64,000 nt of DNA from Noviherbaspirillum aerium. GTDB taxonomy: Bacteria; Pseudomonadota; Gammaproteobacteria; Burkholderiales; Burkholderiaceae_D. A program made the position numbers and the translations under genes. Below are positions 43,994-53,242 of the stretch, in pieces (positions within the stretch are counted from its first letter, which is position 1; each line of letters begins with the position of its first letter). The stretch spans positions 1 to 64,000 of the forward strand of contig NZ_VFAH01000019.1 of the NCBI RefSeq assembly GCF_008929045.1, given 5' to 3'. The notes under the pieces were generated by a model. The model made no database searches. It had not been told where the DNA came from and saw nothing but the letters and a program-made list of their open reading frames with translations.

Positions 43994-46900
43994 ATGCATT
44001 CCACACCAGAACGTGATTTGCCCAAAGCGGGATTTCAGTTCATTCTCGACGATATCGTCGAACGGCTCCAGCGCGGCGCCAGCCTGCGGGCAGCCGTCGA
44101 AGACATCCTCACGTTCGGCCGCCGCGCCGACCTGCAGTCCGGCCTCGAATCGCTGACGCCGCTACAGGCCGCGCTGCTCGACATCGCGCCTGGCCTGCCC
44201 CTGCATGCCGCACGGCCGGCTGCCGCGGAAGGAAGCGATGGCAAGCCGTACGCCCTCGGGGTGTGGAGCTATGGACGACTCTGGCTGAGCGATGCCGCGC
44301 CCGCCGATCCGGAATGCCGTCTTATCGGGCATGTGCATGTGCCGCATGCGCTGGACGCGGCGATCGACGCGCGCGCCGCGCAGCTGCGGCAGGCGCTGCG
44401 CGCCAAGGATGCGGAAATGGATGCCTTCTTCGCGGCTTGCGATGAGGAGGCCTTGTCGGCCTGCCTTTACGAGGTCCATGAGACCCTGGACCATACCGAT
44501 CCGCTGCTGCTGTACATCGGCGACAAGACCCTCACCAATGTCGGCAGGTACAACAACCTGCAGGCGCGCAATGGCGCAAGCCTTCCGGACTGCTTCTTCA
44601 ACCGGGCGCCGCGGATGCGCCTTCAGGACTGGACCGAAGAAGAGCGCATCATGGTGTTCTGCCTTTACTGGCTGCGCGTTGCCGGCTGCCGGGGCGAGGA
44701 ATTCAATGCCCGCCAGCTGAGCCCGGCCACTCTGGACGCCTACCTGGATCAGCGCTTGCGCGACTATCGCGAGCGCGCGCCCTGGCTCGCCTGCGTGCCG
44801 GCCGCTTCCATTGCCGACAAGGCGCGCCTGCTGGCGCGCTACCGCGGCGAGACGGCCGGAGATCTGCTCACGTACCGATGGGTCAACGGCCTGACTTTCT
44901 ACAAGGAAGAGCGGCTGGTGGAGCGCAAGGCATTGCCCGCCGGCGCGAGAATGATGCCTGCCGACCTGCGCCGCTATCTGGCCACCTCCTGCGGCGTCGA
45001 TGCGGATGCTTTCGACAGCCTGGACCGGCTGTTCGAGGCCTGCATCGCGCGCATGGCGGCAAACGATTTCGCCTGCGATGACACCGGCATGCACGCATTT
45101 GAAAGACTGCTGCAGGCGATCGTGGACAGCGCCGTCGAAGCGACCGGCAGCGACGTCGGCCTGACCCGGGGCTTCCGCGACATGCTGCGCTGGCAGCAGG
45201 CATTCGCGGCGCAGTCCTGGGAGGATATCTGCAATTGGGCGCCCGGCGAACACTATTGCGCGGTGTTCCCGAGCAAGGCCTTGCAAGCGCGCCTGCGGCA
45301 CCAGCCCGACATGCTGATCAAGATGCTGTATGCCTGTTCGGGCCGGATGCAATTCAACAGCTGGCATTACACGCCGGGCCACTGCCCGCGCGCCAGCGTT
45401 CCCGCCGACCGGCATTTCTATCTGCCGCCGCGCATGCCGGACACTGCGATCTGGTCCGACCAGCATCATGCAGGCCATGTGCATGCGCAGGTGCGCAACA
45501 CCATCCGCTGCCCCGAGCCCATCCTGATGAACGGCCGGGTCTATCCCGGCCTGGTCGACCTGCGCCTGTTCCGCCAGAGCGGACATGCCTACACCGACGG
45601 AGAGCTGTTCCTCGCGCTGAACTATTCCGGCTATGTGCGCGCCGCCTGCCAGGCCTTCGCCGACTACCAGCTGAAGAACCGGCGCGCGGTGCCCGTCACG
45701 GCTTTCGGCAAGGAATGGTTCCGCGAACATTTTTCGGCATCCTGCGCGGCGATGGAACATGCGCACGAGCAGGTGCCCAGGCGGCCGCTGTCGACGCTGT
45801 TCCGCATCTTGTGCCGGCATGCCCAGGTGGAACAGACCGCGCTGATCGAAGCTCGCCACGGCATGGCGGAGGTGCATCTTTCCTACCGCGACCTGGTATC
45901 GAAAGCGCTCAACCTGCGCACGGCGCTGGCGCGCCTCGGGCTTGCGCCCGATGCCTGCGTCAGCTTGTGGTCGCAGCGGCCGCTGCACCAGGCCCTGGCG
46001 ATCATCGCCGGGCTGGCCAATGGCATCACCATTCATCCGCTCAATCCGGGCCTGTCGGCGAGCATGCTGGAAGGACAGCTGCGCCATGCGCGCCCCGACC
46101 TGCTGATCCTGGATGACGAAGCCGCCCTGCCCGAGGGACTGGACGCCTGCGCGGTAAAGGGAACAGCTTGCCTGCGCTGGAACGAGATTTTCGGCACTTC
46201 CGGCATGGCCGAAGCCAGCGCCGTCGTGGCGGCCCTTGCCGATGTTGCCGGCGCCGCCGACGAACAGGCCGGCCTGCTCATCTATACCTCCGGAACGACG
46301 GGAGAGCCAAAAGGCGTGCGGCTTGGCTGGCGCGACATCGCGGCCAACGTGCGGCACGCGATCGGCGCCCTCGGCTACCAGCCGGGATGGGTGGCAGGCA
46401 GCCTGCTGCCGCGCTTCCATACCTTCACCCTGATCAGCGACCTGCTTCCGGCGCTGCTGCTGGGCGGGCGCACGGTGCTGGTCGATTCCTTCGACCTGCA
46501 GAAGCTCAAACCCGTGGTGGAGACATTCCGCCGCCATGGCGTGCAATCGTACAGCGCCGCGCCGGTGGTCTTCGAGGCATGCAGCGCATTGCGCGCCTGG
46601 CGCGACGTGCCCAGCCTGCAGTTCGCCGTCGCCGGCGCCGCGCCGCTCAAGGAAAGCACGCGCATCGCCTATCTCGAACTCTTCGGCCATCCCATCGTGC
46701 CCTGCTACGGCCTGACCGAAACCACCTGCTTCGCCGCGATCTCGCCGCGCACGGCCATACGCGCCGGCTCGGTGGGCCTGCCCGCCGGGATCGAGGTCTG
46801 CGTGATGGATGAGCACGGCAGGCAGCTGGCGGCCGGCATCACCGGCGAACTGGCGATGCGCGGGCCGTCCGTTATCCGCAAGCACTATTTCCGCGACCAC

Positions 46901-47338
46901 GAGGGCCGCTTCGCGAAAACCTTCCATGACGACGGCTGGTTCCTCAGCGGCGATATCGGGCATATCGATGCCGACGGCTACATCTACGTCACCGGACGCA
47001 AGAAAAACATGGTGATCCGCGGCGGCGAAAAGGTCTACCTGGACGACCTCGACCGCTGCCTGTTCGATGCGCCCGGCGTGGTGGACTGCGCCAGCATCGT
47101 GCAGTGCCAGCCGGGCAAGCCGGACGTCGCCTGGACCTTCATCGTCACCGCCGACGGCCGTCCCATGCCGCGTTCGCATGTCGAGGCGATCGTGCACCGG
47201 CGCCTGACGCCGCGTTACATGCCGGACCGCATCGTCTTCATCGAGCGCGTGCCGCGCACGCCCTCGGGCAAGGCTGCGCACCGCGAACTGCTCGCGCTTG
47301 CCCTGCACGCGGAGAACGGCGAGGTAGCCACATGCTGA
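43994..47338 (+). CDS. Fusion of an unknown N-terminal domain and an AMP-forming acyl ligase
   Basis: A 1114-residue protein. Residues 1 to about 590 match no family I recognise; they include a His-rich stretch (FNSWHYTPGHCP near 455, then DQHHAGHVHAQVR near 490) that may bind metal. Residues about 600-1110 form an ANL adenylation domain: LLIYTSGTTGEPKGV (near 765, the phosphate loop), YGLTETT, LSGDIGHIDADGYIYVTGRK and a C-terminal catalytic Lys in RTPSGKAAHR. GGAAGGAG precedes the ATG. The domain should activate a carboxylic acid as an acyl-adenylate for loading on the ACP encoded downstream. Confidence 0.85.
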   Translation: MHSTPERDLPKAGFQFILDDIVERLQRGASLRAAVEDILTFGRRADLQSGLESLTPLQAALLDIAPGLPLHAARPAAAEGSDGKPYALGVWSYGRLWLSDAAPADPECRLIGHVHVPHALDAAIDARAAQLRQALRAKDAEMDAFFAACDEEALSACLYEVHETLDHTDPLLLYIGDKTLTNVGRYNNLQARNGASLPDCFFNRAPRMRLQDWTEEERIMVFCLYWLRVAGCRGEEFNARQLSPATLDAYLDQRLRDYRERAPWLACVPAASIADKARLLARYRGETAGDLLTYRWVNGLTFYKEERLVERKALPAGARMMPADLRRYLATSCGVDADAFDSLDRLFEACIARMAANDFACDDTGMHAFERLLQAIVDSAVEATGSDVGLTRGFRDMLRWQQAFAAQSWEDICNWAPGEHYCAVFPSKALQARLRHQPDMLIKMLYACSGRMQFNSWHYTPGHCPRASVPADRHFYLPPRMPDTAIWSDQHHAGHVHAQVRNTIRCPEPILMNGRVYPGLVDLRLFRQSGHAYTDGELFLALNYSGYVRAACQAFADYQLKNRRAVPVTAFGKEWFREHFSASCAAMEHAHEQVPRRPLSTLFRILCRHAQVEQTALIEARHGMAEVHLSYRDLVSKALNLRTALARLGLAPDACVSLWSQRPLHQALAIIAGLANGITIHPLNPGLSASMLEGQLRHARPDLLILDDEAALPEGLDACAVKGTACLRWNEIFGTSGMAEASAVVAALADVAGAADEQAGLLIYTSGTTGEPKGVRLGWRDIAANVRHAIGALGYQPGWVAGSLLPRFHTFTLISDLLPALLLGGRTVLVDSFDLQKLKPVVETFRRHGVQSYSAAPVVFEACSALRAWRDVPSLQFAVAGAAPLKESTRIAYLELFGHPIVPCYGLTETTCFAAISPRTAIRAGSVGLPAGIEVCVMDEHGRQLAAGITGELAMRGPSVIRKHYFRDHEGRFAKTFHDDGWFLSGDIGHIDADGYIYVTGRKKNMVIRGGEKVYLDDLDRCLFDAPGVVDCASIVQCQPGKPDVAWTFIVTADGRPMPRSHVEAIVHRRLTPRYMPDRIVFIERVPRTPSGKAAHRELLALALHAENGEVATC

Positions 47339-48318
47339 TCATTGACAGCCATGCGCATGCGGCCACGGAAGACGTCCTGCCGGTGCGCTTCTTCGACGGC
47401 TGGGTCGACAACCTCGAACGCCTGCTGCCGCCGGACGCGCCCGCCGGACAGCGGGATGCGCTCAATGCGATGTTCAGGCGGCTGAACCAGGACCCGCGGT
47501 GCGACAAGCTGATTGCGGAAATGGACCGCGCCGGCATTGCCAAGACGGTGCTGCTGATCGTCGATTTCGCCTTCGCCTATCCGGACCAGCCCGACCTGCT
47601 GCGGGAGGTCTATGCGATGCACCGGGAGCTGATGCAAAGACATCCGGGCCGCTTCATCGTGTTTGCCGGCATCGATCCGCGACGCGGGCAGGCGGGACTC
47701 GAACTGGTCGAACAGGCGCTGCGCGACTGGGGATTCCGCGGGCTGAAGATATATCCGCCCTGCGGCTATTCCCCCTCCGTGCATGAGCTGTATCCGTTCT
47801 ACGAGCTTTGTGAAAAATACGGCGCTCCCGTGCTGTCGCACATCGGCCCGACCTCGCCCACCCTGTCTTTCCGTTTCACCCGCCCCGACGATGTCGAAGA
47901 TGCCGCATTCCGCTTTCCCAGGGTGAATTTCATCCTCGGCCATGCGGGTGTCGTCTGGCGCCAGGAAGCCGGCATGCTGGCGGCATACCGGCCCAACGTC
48001 TACATGGATCTGTCGGGCTTCCAGCCGGAGTGGCGGCGCGGCGACCTGGATGCCATTCTGCTGGAGCACAAGCGCGGCGGATTGCTGCGCAAGCTGCTGT
48101 TCGGCACCGACTGGCCGATTCACCGCATCCTCGGCGGCCAGAAACAATGGGTGGATGCCTTCATCGACTGCGCCCGCCGCGGCATTCTGAGCGACGAGGA
48201 ACTGGGGTGGATTTTTTATGACAATGCGGCGCAGATCCTGCGCGAACCGATGCGCGGCAGCATGGCTGCCGGCGTTCCCACAACCCAAAGAGAAGAAAGA
48301 GAAGGAGTTCCCTCATGA
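47332..48318 (+). CDS. Amidohydrolase-2 / ACMSD-like metal-dependent hydrolase or decarboxylase
   Basis: A 328-residue TIM-barrel protein. It begins MLIIDSHAHAATED (HxH metal ligands, residues 7 and 9); later blocks are GLKIYPPCGYSP, VLSHIGPTSP, FILGHAGVVW and LLFGTDWPIHR (terminal Asp). Family members hydrolyse amides or decarboxylate aromatic acids. Its ATG lies inside the stop region of the ligase gene (ATGCTGA), so translation is coupled. The C-terminal tail (MRGSMAAGVPTTQREEREGV) is non-conserved. It probably acts on the same pathway. Confidence 0.85.
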   Translation: MLIIDSHAHAATEDVLPVRFFDGWVDNLERLLPPDAPAGQRDALNAMFRRLNQDPRCDKLIAEMDRAGIAKTVLLIVDFAFAYPDQPDLLREVYAMHRELMQRHPGRFIVFAGIDPRRGQAGLELVEQALRDWGFRGLKIYPPCGYSPSVHELYPFYELCEKYGAPVLSHIGPTSPTLSFRFTRPDDVEDAAFRFPRVNFILGHAGVVWRQEAGMLAAYRPNVYMDLSGFQPEWRRGDLDAILLEHKRGGLLRKLLFGTDWPIHRILGGQKQWVDAFIDCARRGILSDEELGWIFYDNAAQILREPMRGSMAAGVPTTQREEREGVPS

Positions 48319-48551
48319 CGAACAGCTCGGAACAGAAAAACATCATTCTTGACATCGTGGCGCGCGCCGCGCAACGTCCCGCCGACACATTGCAGCCGGC
48401 CGACAGCCTGACCGATCTCGGCATCGACTCGCTCGCCTTCATCATGATGGTGCTCGATGTCGAGCAGGCGCTGGGTCGCCCGGCGTTCAACATGGAAACG
48501 GTGGGACAGTTGCGCACGGTCGGCGACCTGCTCGCGCCGCTCGGGCAGTAA
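48315..48551 (+). CDS. Acyl carrier protein
   Basis: A 78-residue ACP. The phosphopantetheine Ser is in DLGIDSLAFIMM (Ser39), with the expected four-helix pattern around it. Its ATG overlaps the amidohydrolase stop (ATGA). It differs from housekeeping AcpP in sequence and in setting, and should be a dedicated carrier for the adenylation product of this operon. It has no fused domains. Confidence 0.9.
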   Translation: MTNSSEQKNIILDIVARAAQRPADTLQPADSLTDLGIDSLAFIMMVLDVEQALGRPAFNMETVGQLRTVGDLLAPLGQ

Positions 48552-48602
48552 GCCCGCTATTGATGCATCATCAAACTTCATTTACCTCTACAAGGAATCG
48601 CC

Positions 48603-49028
48603 ATGCATGACATTCGACTGGCCGACACCGATGCCGACATTGCATCGACGTTCGGCGTCATGGTGCAGTTGCGCCCCCACCTCAAGGAAGACGAGTATGT
48701 TGCGCAGGTCCGGCGCCAGACGAACGAATCCGGTTATCGCCTGGCATTCCTGCACGACGGCGATGCGGTCCGCGCCGTGGCCGGATTTCACATCTCCCGT
48801 TCGCTGGCCTGGGGACACTACGTGTATGTCGACGACCTGATCTCGGATGCAAAGAAGCGCTCCCTCGGTTATGGCGAGGCGCTGCTCGACTGGATCGGCC
48901 GCCACAGCAAGGCGCAGGGCTGCACCGAGCTGCATCTCGATTCCGGCGTGCAGCGGCACGGCGCGCACCGCTTCTATCTGCGCAACAGGATGAACATCAC
49001 CTGCTATCACTTCGAACTGATGCTGTGA
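48603..49028 (+). CDS. GNAT family N-acetyltransferase
   Basis: A 141-residue GNAT protein. The V/I-x-x-L-x-V-x-P core is present as HYVYVDDLISDAKKRSLGYG, where RSLGYGEALLDWI provides the acetyl-CoA phosphate loop. It transfers an acyl group from acyl-CoA to an amine or other acceptor. It follows the ACP by 51 bp on the same strand and ends just before a strong hairpin, so it is probably the last gene of the operon and may modify its product or confer self-protection. Confidence 0.82.
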   Translation: MHDIRLADTDADIASTFGVMVQLRPHLKEDEYVAQVRRQTNESGYRLAFLHDGDAVRAVAGFHISRSLAWGHYVYVDDLISDAKKRSLGYGEALLDWIGRHSKAQGCTELHLDSGVQRHGAHRFYLRNRMNITCYHFELML

Positions 49029-49044
49029 ACGGCGGCTGCGGCTG

Positions 49045-49072
49045 CGCGGGGCAACGCAGGCGTTGCCCCGCG
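49045..49072. terminator. Bidirectional hairpin at the end of the biosynthetic operon
   Basis: A perfect 12-bp stem CGCGGGGCAACG/CGTTGCCCCGCG with a four-base loop lies 17 bp after the acetyltransferase stop. The converging deacetylase gene ends 42 bp further. A weak pyrimidine-rich stretch (TTACTTCCTTGTT) follows. It most likely terminates the operon and possibly the opposite gene. Confidence 0.65.
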
Positions 49073-49113
49073 TTACTTCCTTGTTGCTCCCGCGTTGAGC
49101 CTGCTGCGCCGGC

Positions 49114-50517
49114 TTACTTCACCACCGGTACCAGTTCGATTGACACCGTATCGCCCGGCTTCGCATTGAAATAGGCGACGCTGCCCTGAATCACGACCGG
49201 CAGCTCCGTGCCGTCGGCGCCGCGCGCGCGCAGCTTGCATCCTTCCTTCATCGCGGTGACCGGCAGCGTCACCGTCAGCGGCGCGGTGCAGGTAGCCGCA
49301 TTGAAGGAGCCCGCGAGGCGCACGCTGGCCTTGTTCGAGGTCAGCACCTGGGCTTCCGGCATGACGCTATCGCGGCACAGCCGGTAGCGGGCAACATTGG
49401 CGAAGGTATCGGTCCACAGGCGCGGCGCATAGGTTGCCGCATGCGCCAGGTGCTTCTGCAGGAAGTCGGTGGTCACCGGGCTCCAGCCGTCGCCGTCGAT
49501 GCCATGCCCTCCCGCGACGAACCATCCGCCCAGCTGCACCGCTTCATCGAGCTGGCGGTTCACCGTGCGCAGGGTGCCGGCCAGATCGGTGCCGTGCTCG
49601 GTATCGAAGAAAGCAAAGCGGTAGCCGGCTTCGCCGATATCCATCTTGCGTACCGCCATGTGGCTTTGCTGCGCCAGAGCCATCGCGCGGGTGGTCGAGA
49701 GATGGTAAGGAAAGGCGAAGCTCAGCGGGCGCACGCCGACCTTCTGCTCGATCAGGCGCTGCGACTGCACGATCTCGGTATCGAGCATCTGGTCCGTCAT
49801 GGGGGTGGCGACGAAGTCCGGATGCGTCATCGAATGGTTGCTGATTTCATGCCCGCGGCGATTCAGGTCCTGCCACATCGCCCAGTCGGTACTGGCGACA
49901 AGTCCCGGAATGATATAGAACGTCACGCGCGTGCCCGCCTTTTCGAACAGGGTGGCAATGGCCGCGCTGGTGCGGTAGCCGTCATCGAAGGTGTACGATG
50001 CGGCGGCTTCCTTGTTGTCCTTGTAGCGAGCCACCTTCACCGAGGTGAAATTGAGGCAGCGGCTGATGTCCACGCAATTGGCATCGGGTGTGGTTCCGGT
50101 GCTGCCGGTGCTGCCTGTACTGCCTGTACTACCTGTGCCGCCTGTGCTGCCTGTGTTGCCTGTGTTGCCTGTGCCGCCTGTGCCGCCTGTGCTGCCTGTG
50201 CTGCCTGTGCCGCCTGTGCCGCCTGTGCCGCCTGTGCCGCCTGTGCCGCCTGTGCCGCCTGTGCCGCCTGTGCTGCCCGTGCTGCCGGTCCCGTTCTGCA
50301 CGCTTCCGGCAGCATCGCCGCTGCCCGGCTTGCTGCCGGCATTTCCGTTGCCTGTCTGCGTGCTGCCATTGACGCTGCCCGCGCCTGCACTGGAGTTGAT
50401 GCTGCCGGCAGTACCCGGCGACGGCGAACCACCACCGTCGGCGCCTCCGCCCCCGCATCCTGCCAGACCCAGACTCATTCCCAGTACCACCGCCGGTACG
50501 ACACTTGCGCGAATCAT
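49114..50517 (-). CDS. Polysaccharide deacetylase lipoprotein with Gly/Thr repeat linker
   Basis: A 467-residue lipoprotein. The signal MMIRASVVPAVVLGMSLGLA ends with lipobox LAGC. A long Gly/Ser/Thr linker of 9-bp DNA repeats follows (about residues 85-145). The catalytic domain is a NodB/polysaccharide deacetylase: SYTFDDGYRTSAAIA (DD motif), ISNHSMTHPDF (HxxxH) and LSFAFPYHLS. It would deacetylate a cell-envelope or extracellular glycan. GGGGGA upstream points to the start at 50517; 50520 is equally possible. A C-terminal beta domain of about 100 residues follows. Confidence 0.85.
   Translation of the reverse strand: MIRASVVPAVVLGMSLGLAGCGGGGADGGGSPSPGTAGSINSSAGAGSVNGSTQTGNGNAGSKPGSGDAAGSVQNGTGSTGSTGGTGGTGGTGGTGGTGGTGGTGSTGSTGGTGGTGNTGNTGSTGGTGSTGSTGSTGSTGTTPDANCVDISRCLNFTSVKVARYKDNKEAAASYTFDDGYRTSAAIATLFEKAGTRVTFYIIPGLVASTDWAMWQDLNRRGHEISNHSMTHPDFVATPMTDQMLDTEIVQSQRLIEQKVGVRPLSFAFPYHLSTTRAMALAQQSHMAVRKMDIGEAGYRFAFFDTEHGTDLAGTLRTVNRQLDEAVQLGGWFVAGGHGIDGDGWSPVTTDFLQKHLAHAATYAPRLWTDTFANVARYRLCRDSVMPEAQVLTSNKASVRLAGSFNAATCTAPLTVTLPVTAMKEGCKLRARGADGTELPVVIQGSVAYFNAKPGDTVSIELVPVVK
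50098..50290. repeat. 9-bp tandem repeat in the deacetylase gene
   Basis: About 21 copies of a 9-bp unit (GTGCCGCCT and variants such as GTGCTGCCT, GTGTTGCCT) on the plus strand encode the Gly-Thr-Gly/Ser linker on the minus strand. Because the unit is a multiple of three, slippage changes linker length without a frameshift. Central copies are identical, which suggests recent expansion. Confidence 0.9.
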
Positions 50518-50666
50518 CATTCCCCCTGTATGTTCAATGCGATGGGAACGATGCTCCCAACCGCGTTTATGAACACCATGATGCAAAGGAAGGAAGCGGC
50601 GACTTATGATCCATATCGTTTATTCAATTGTTGCAACTCATGAAAACTGCACGACATGAGGGCGTC

Positions 50667-50921
50667 ATGCGATCCATGTCAACTATTCACCGGCGCCGCA
50701 TGACTCCGCTCAAATCAGTCTTGCGCGCGGCGCTGCTGCTCTTCGCCATCCAGTACGACTGCGGCATCGCCTGGTCGGCGCCGGCGGCATGGCACAAATG
50801 GCGCAGCAAGATGGACGGCACGCTGATCTGCTCGCAGACGCCGCCGGGCAGCGGCTGGGAAAAAGTGGATGGCCCGTACAAGGATGCGCGCTGCAGCATT
50901 GCCGGCAAGCCGGGGGCATGA
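50667..50921 (+). CDS. Small exported protein
   Basis: About 84 residues with a hydrophobic N-terminal stretch (LKSVLRAALLLFAIQYDCGI) ending near SAPAA, probably a signal peptide, and a short mature region with two Cys (LICSQTPPG, ARCSIAGKP). GAGGG upstream suggests the ATG at 50667; the ATG at 50700 gives a shorter n-region. No family recognised. Confidence 0.55.
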   Translation: MRSMSTIHRRRMTPLKSVLRAALLLFAIQYDCGIAWSAPAAWHKWRSKMDGTLICSQTPPGSGWEKVDGPYKDARCSIAGKPGA

Positions 50922-50946
50922 CGGCATGATGTAGCGGCAACGCGGC

Positions 50947-52974
50947 CTACTTGAGCACCTGGAACAGGTTGTTGAAATCGTCGGTCCAGGGACGCAGGCC
51001 GGGTATGTCGCCGATCGGCACGCTTGCCTTGGCCAGCGCCGGGTGCCGCAGCGCGGCGGCATCCTGGGACACCAGCACCCAGTCGGTCTTGTGCCGCGTG
51101 CTGAGCATGCCGTCGTCATGAATCAGCACCGACGCCAGCCCCTGTTCGTCGGCCAGCTGCCGCACCACCGGCGCCAGCTTCAGGTAGCGGTTGGTGACAT
51201 GAAAGGCAAGCACGCCTCCCGGCCGGAGATGGCGGCGGTAGATCGCCATCGCCTCGCGCGTGAGCAGGTGCACCGGGATCGCATCGCCCGAGAAGGCATC
51301 GACGGCGAGCACGTCGAATTGCTGCGGCGCCTCCTTTTCCAGTGCCAGCCTGGCGTCGGCAAGGACGGTCTCGATGCGTGCCCGGCTGTCGCGCAGGAAG
51401 CTGAAGTCGCGCGTCGCGATATCGATGACCTGCGGATTGATTTCATAGAAGCGGTACACGTCGCCCGCCCGGCCGTAGGCGGCCAGGGTGCCCGCGCCCA
51501 TGCCGATCAGGCCGACCCGGCGCGGCGCCTCCCCGGCATGCCGGATGGCCAGGCCGATGCCTGATTCACGGCCGTAGTAGCTGGTCGGTTCGCGGCTGCG
51601 CTGCGGATCGAGGAACTGTTTCCCATGCCGGATCACGCCGTGATAGAGCCCGCGCACATGATGGCGCGGATCGCCCTGCCGCGCATCGGCCACGCGCAGG
51701 CTGCCGTAGAAATTGCGGACCAGGGCATGCATGTCCTTGCGGTACAGATTGATTTGCGCATGCACGAAATAACCGCAGGCCGCGGCCAGCAGCAGCATCG
51801 CCATCGTCTGCAGCGGCTTGCGGCGAAACACCCAAGCCGCCAGGCAGGCGACGATGACGAAGCCGATGCCGAGTTCGAAATAGGCGGGCAGCACGCGCGG
51901 CGCGATGAGGCTGACCGCGATGCCGCCGAGCGCGCCGCCCAGCGACAGCATCAGGTAGAAGCGCGTGAGATAGCGCCCTTTCGGCCGCATCTGGGCCAGC
52001 TCGCCATGCAGCAGCATGCAGATCAGCAGCAGGCCAAGCGCATACAGCGGCACCGCCAGCCTGAGATTGAGGCCGAGCTCGGCATGCTGCAGCGCATAGG
52101 CGCAGAATGCGACGACCACCGCGGTCGGCGCAATGTAAATCGCGCGCCTGTACCAGCGGTCGCTTTCGAAGCAGAGAATGAAACTCAGCAGGTAGAGCGT
52201 GAGCGGCAGCAGCCAGAGGAAAGGCACGGGCGCGATGTTCTGCGTGATATGGCTGGTCACGGCGAGCAGGGTCCATGAGCCCATTGCCGACAGGGCCAGC
52301 CAGGTCAGGTAGTCGCGCAGGCGCGGCGGCGCTTCATCCGACGCATCGCTCCCCTTGCTGTTGTTGCCGGCATCGATACCGGGCGCGGCGCCGCGCGCGA
52401 AACCCATCGCGGATGCGGCGCACAGCAGCAGGAACAGCAGATACAGGCCAGACCACAGCCTGGCCTGCGTGAGCAGCGCCGCCGATGGCTCGACCAGGAA
52501 CGGATAGGACACCAGCGCCAGCAGCGAGGCAAGATTCGACAGCGCATAGAAGCGGTAGACCCTGGCATCGGGCAAGGTGCGCGCAATCCATGACTGCACC
52601 AGCGGTCCGGTCGTGGACAACAGGAAATACGGCAGGCCTATCGTTGCGCCGAGCAGCAGCAGGATGCGCAGCGCCGGATCTTCCGCCGACTCCGGTTTCC
52701 AGGCGGGGTCGGCGGCGATCGGAAGAAACAGCAGGCTGAGCGCCAGCAGCGCGCCGTGGACCATCGCCTGCCGCCGCGGCGTCAGATGGCGCGAGAGCCA
52801 GTCGGCGTAGGCATAGCCGCCGAGCAGGACCACCTGGAAAAACACCATGCAGGTTGCCCATACCGCCGCCGAACCGCCGAACCAGGGCAGGATCTGCTTG
52901 GAAATCAGGGGCTGCACCAGGAACAGCAGGAAGGCGCTGCAAAAGATGGTGCCGGCGAACAGGAGTGTCGTCAT
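50947..52974 (-). CDS. Fused membrane/spermidine-synthase-like protein
   Basis: A 675-residue protein. The N-terminal half (about 1-400) has around 10-12 transmembrane helices (start MTTLLFAGTIFCSAFLLFLV); the C-terminal half (about 440-675) is a spermidine synthase-like Rossmann domain: RRVGLIGMGAGTLAAYG (AdoMet-binding), VYRFYEINPQVIDIA and FDVLAVDAFSGDAIPVHLL. Such fusions are widespread, but their reaction is not known; true polyamine synthesis by them is unproved. The ATG at 52974 starts directly before the first helix. Confidence 0.85.
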   Translation of the reverse strand: MTTLLFAGTIFCSAFLLFLVQPLISKQILPWFGGSAAVWATCMVFFQVVLLGGYAYADWLSRHLTPRRQAMVHGALLALSLLFLPIAADPAWKPESAEDPALRILLLLGATIGLPYFLLSTTGPLVQSWIARTLPDARVYRFYALSNLASLLALVSYPFLVEPSAALLTQARLWSGLYLLFLLLCAASAMGFARGAAPGIDAGNNSKGSDASDEAPPRLRDYLTWLALSAMGSWTLLAVTSHITQNIAPVPFLWLLPLTLYLLSFILCFESDRWYRRAIYIAPTAVVVAFCAYALQHAELGLNLRLAVPLYALGLLLICMLLHGELAQMRPKGRYLTRFYLMLSLGGALGGIAVSLIAPRVLPAYFELGIGFVIVACLAAWVFRRKPLQTMAMLLLAAACGYFVHAQINLYRKDMHALVRNFYGSLRVADARQGDPRHHVRGLYHGVIRHGKQFLDPQRSREPTSYYGRESGIGLAIRHAGEAPRRVGLIGMGAGTLAAYGRAGDVYRFYEINPQVIDIATRDFSFLRDSRARIETVLADARLALEKEAPQQFDVLAVDAFSGDAIPVHLLTREAMAIYRRHLRPGGVLAFHVTNRYLKLAPVVRQLADEQGLASVLIHDDGMLSTRHKTDWVLVSQDAAALRHPALAKASVPIGDIPGLRPWTDDFNNLFQVLK

Positions 52975-53242
52975 TGGCCTTCGGGGACGGGGAAAATCGG
53001 AAGCGGCGTCGATATTGACGCAAGCCAAGCCTGCAATGGAACCTCATTGAGACTGCCCCGGCTTTCCCGAGTTTGCGTTCTTGCATTCGATCAAGCGTGC
53101 CGGAATGAACCGAATGAACCATTGCCGCAGGCCATATCTCCAACCAGTGCAGCGTACGGTTGCCGACATTGGACCGCCTGCAAGGCTGCGGCTGCCGGCA
53201 ACGGATCGGAAGCCGCATTCAAGGAGAAAACAAGGAGCAAGA

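Noticed and set aside
44162-47308. A 1048-residue open frame opposite the large ligase
   Set aside because: It is antisense to the adenylation fusion, whose ANL motifs are clear. No motif was found in the minus-frame translation.
49441-50643. A plus-strand frame rich in Ala, Cys and Thr over the repeat tract
   Set aside because: It is the mirror of the deacetylase gene; the repetitive pattern comes from the 9-bp repeat and is not a separate low-complexity gene.
50947-52974. Polyamine synthesis enzyme
   Set aside because: The C-terminal half resembles spermidine synthase, but the fused membrane half and missing polyamine context make that activity doubtful; only the fold is claimed.
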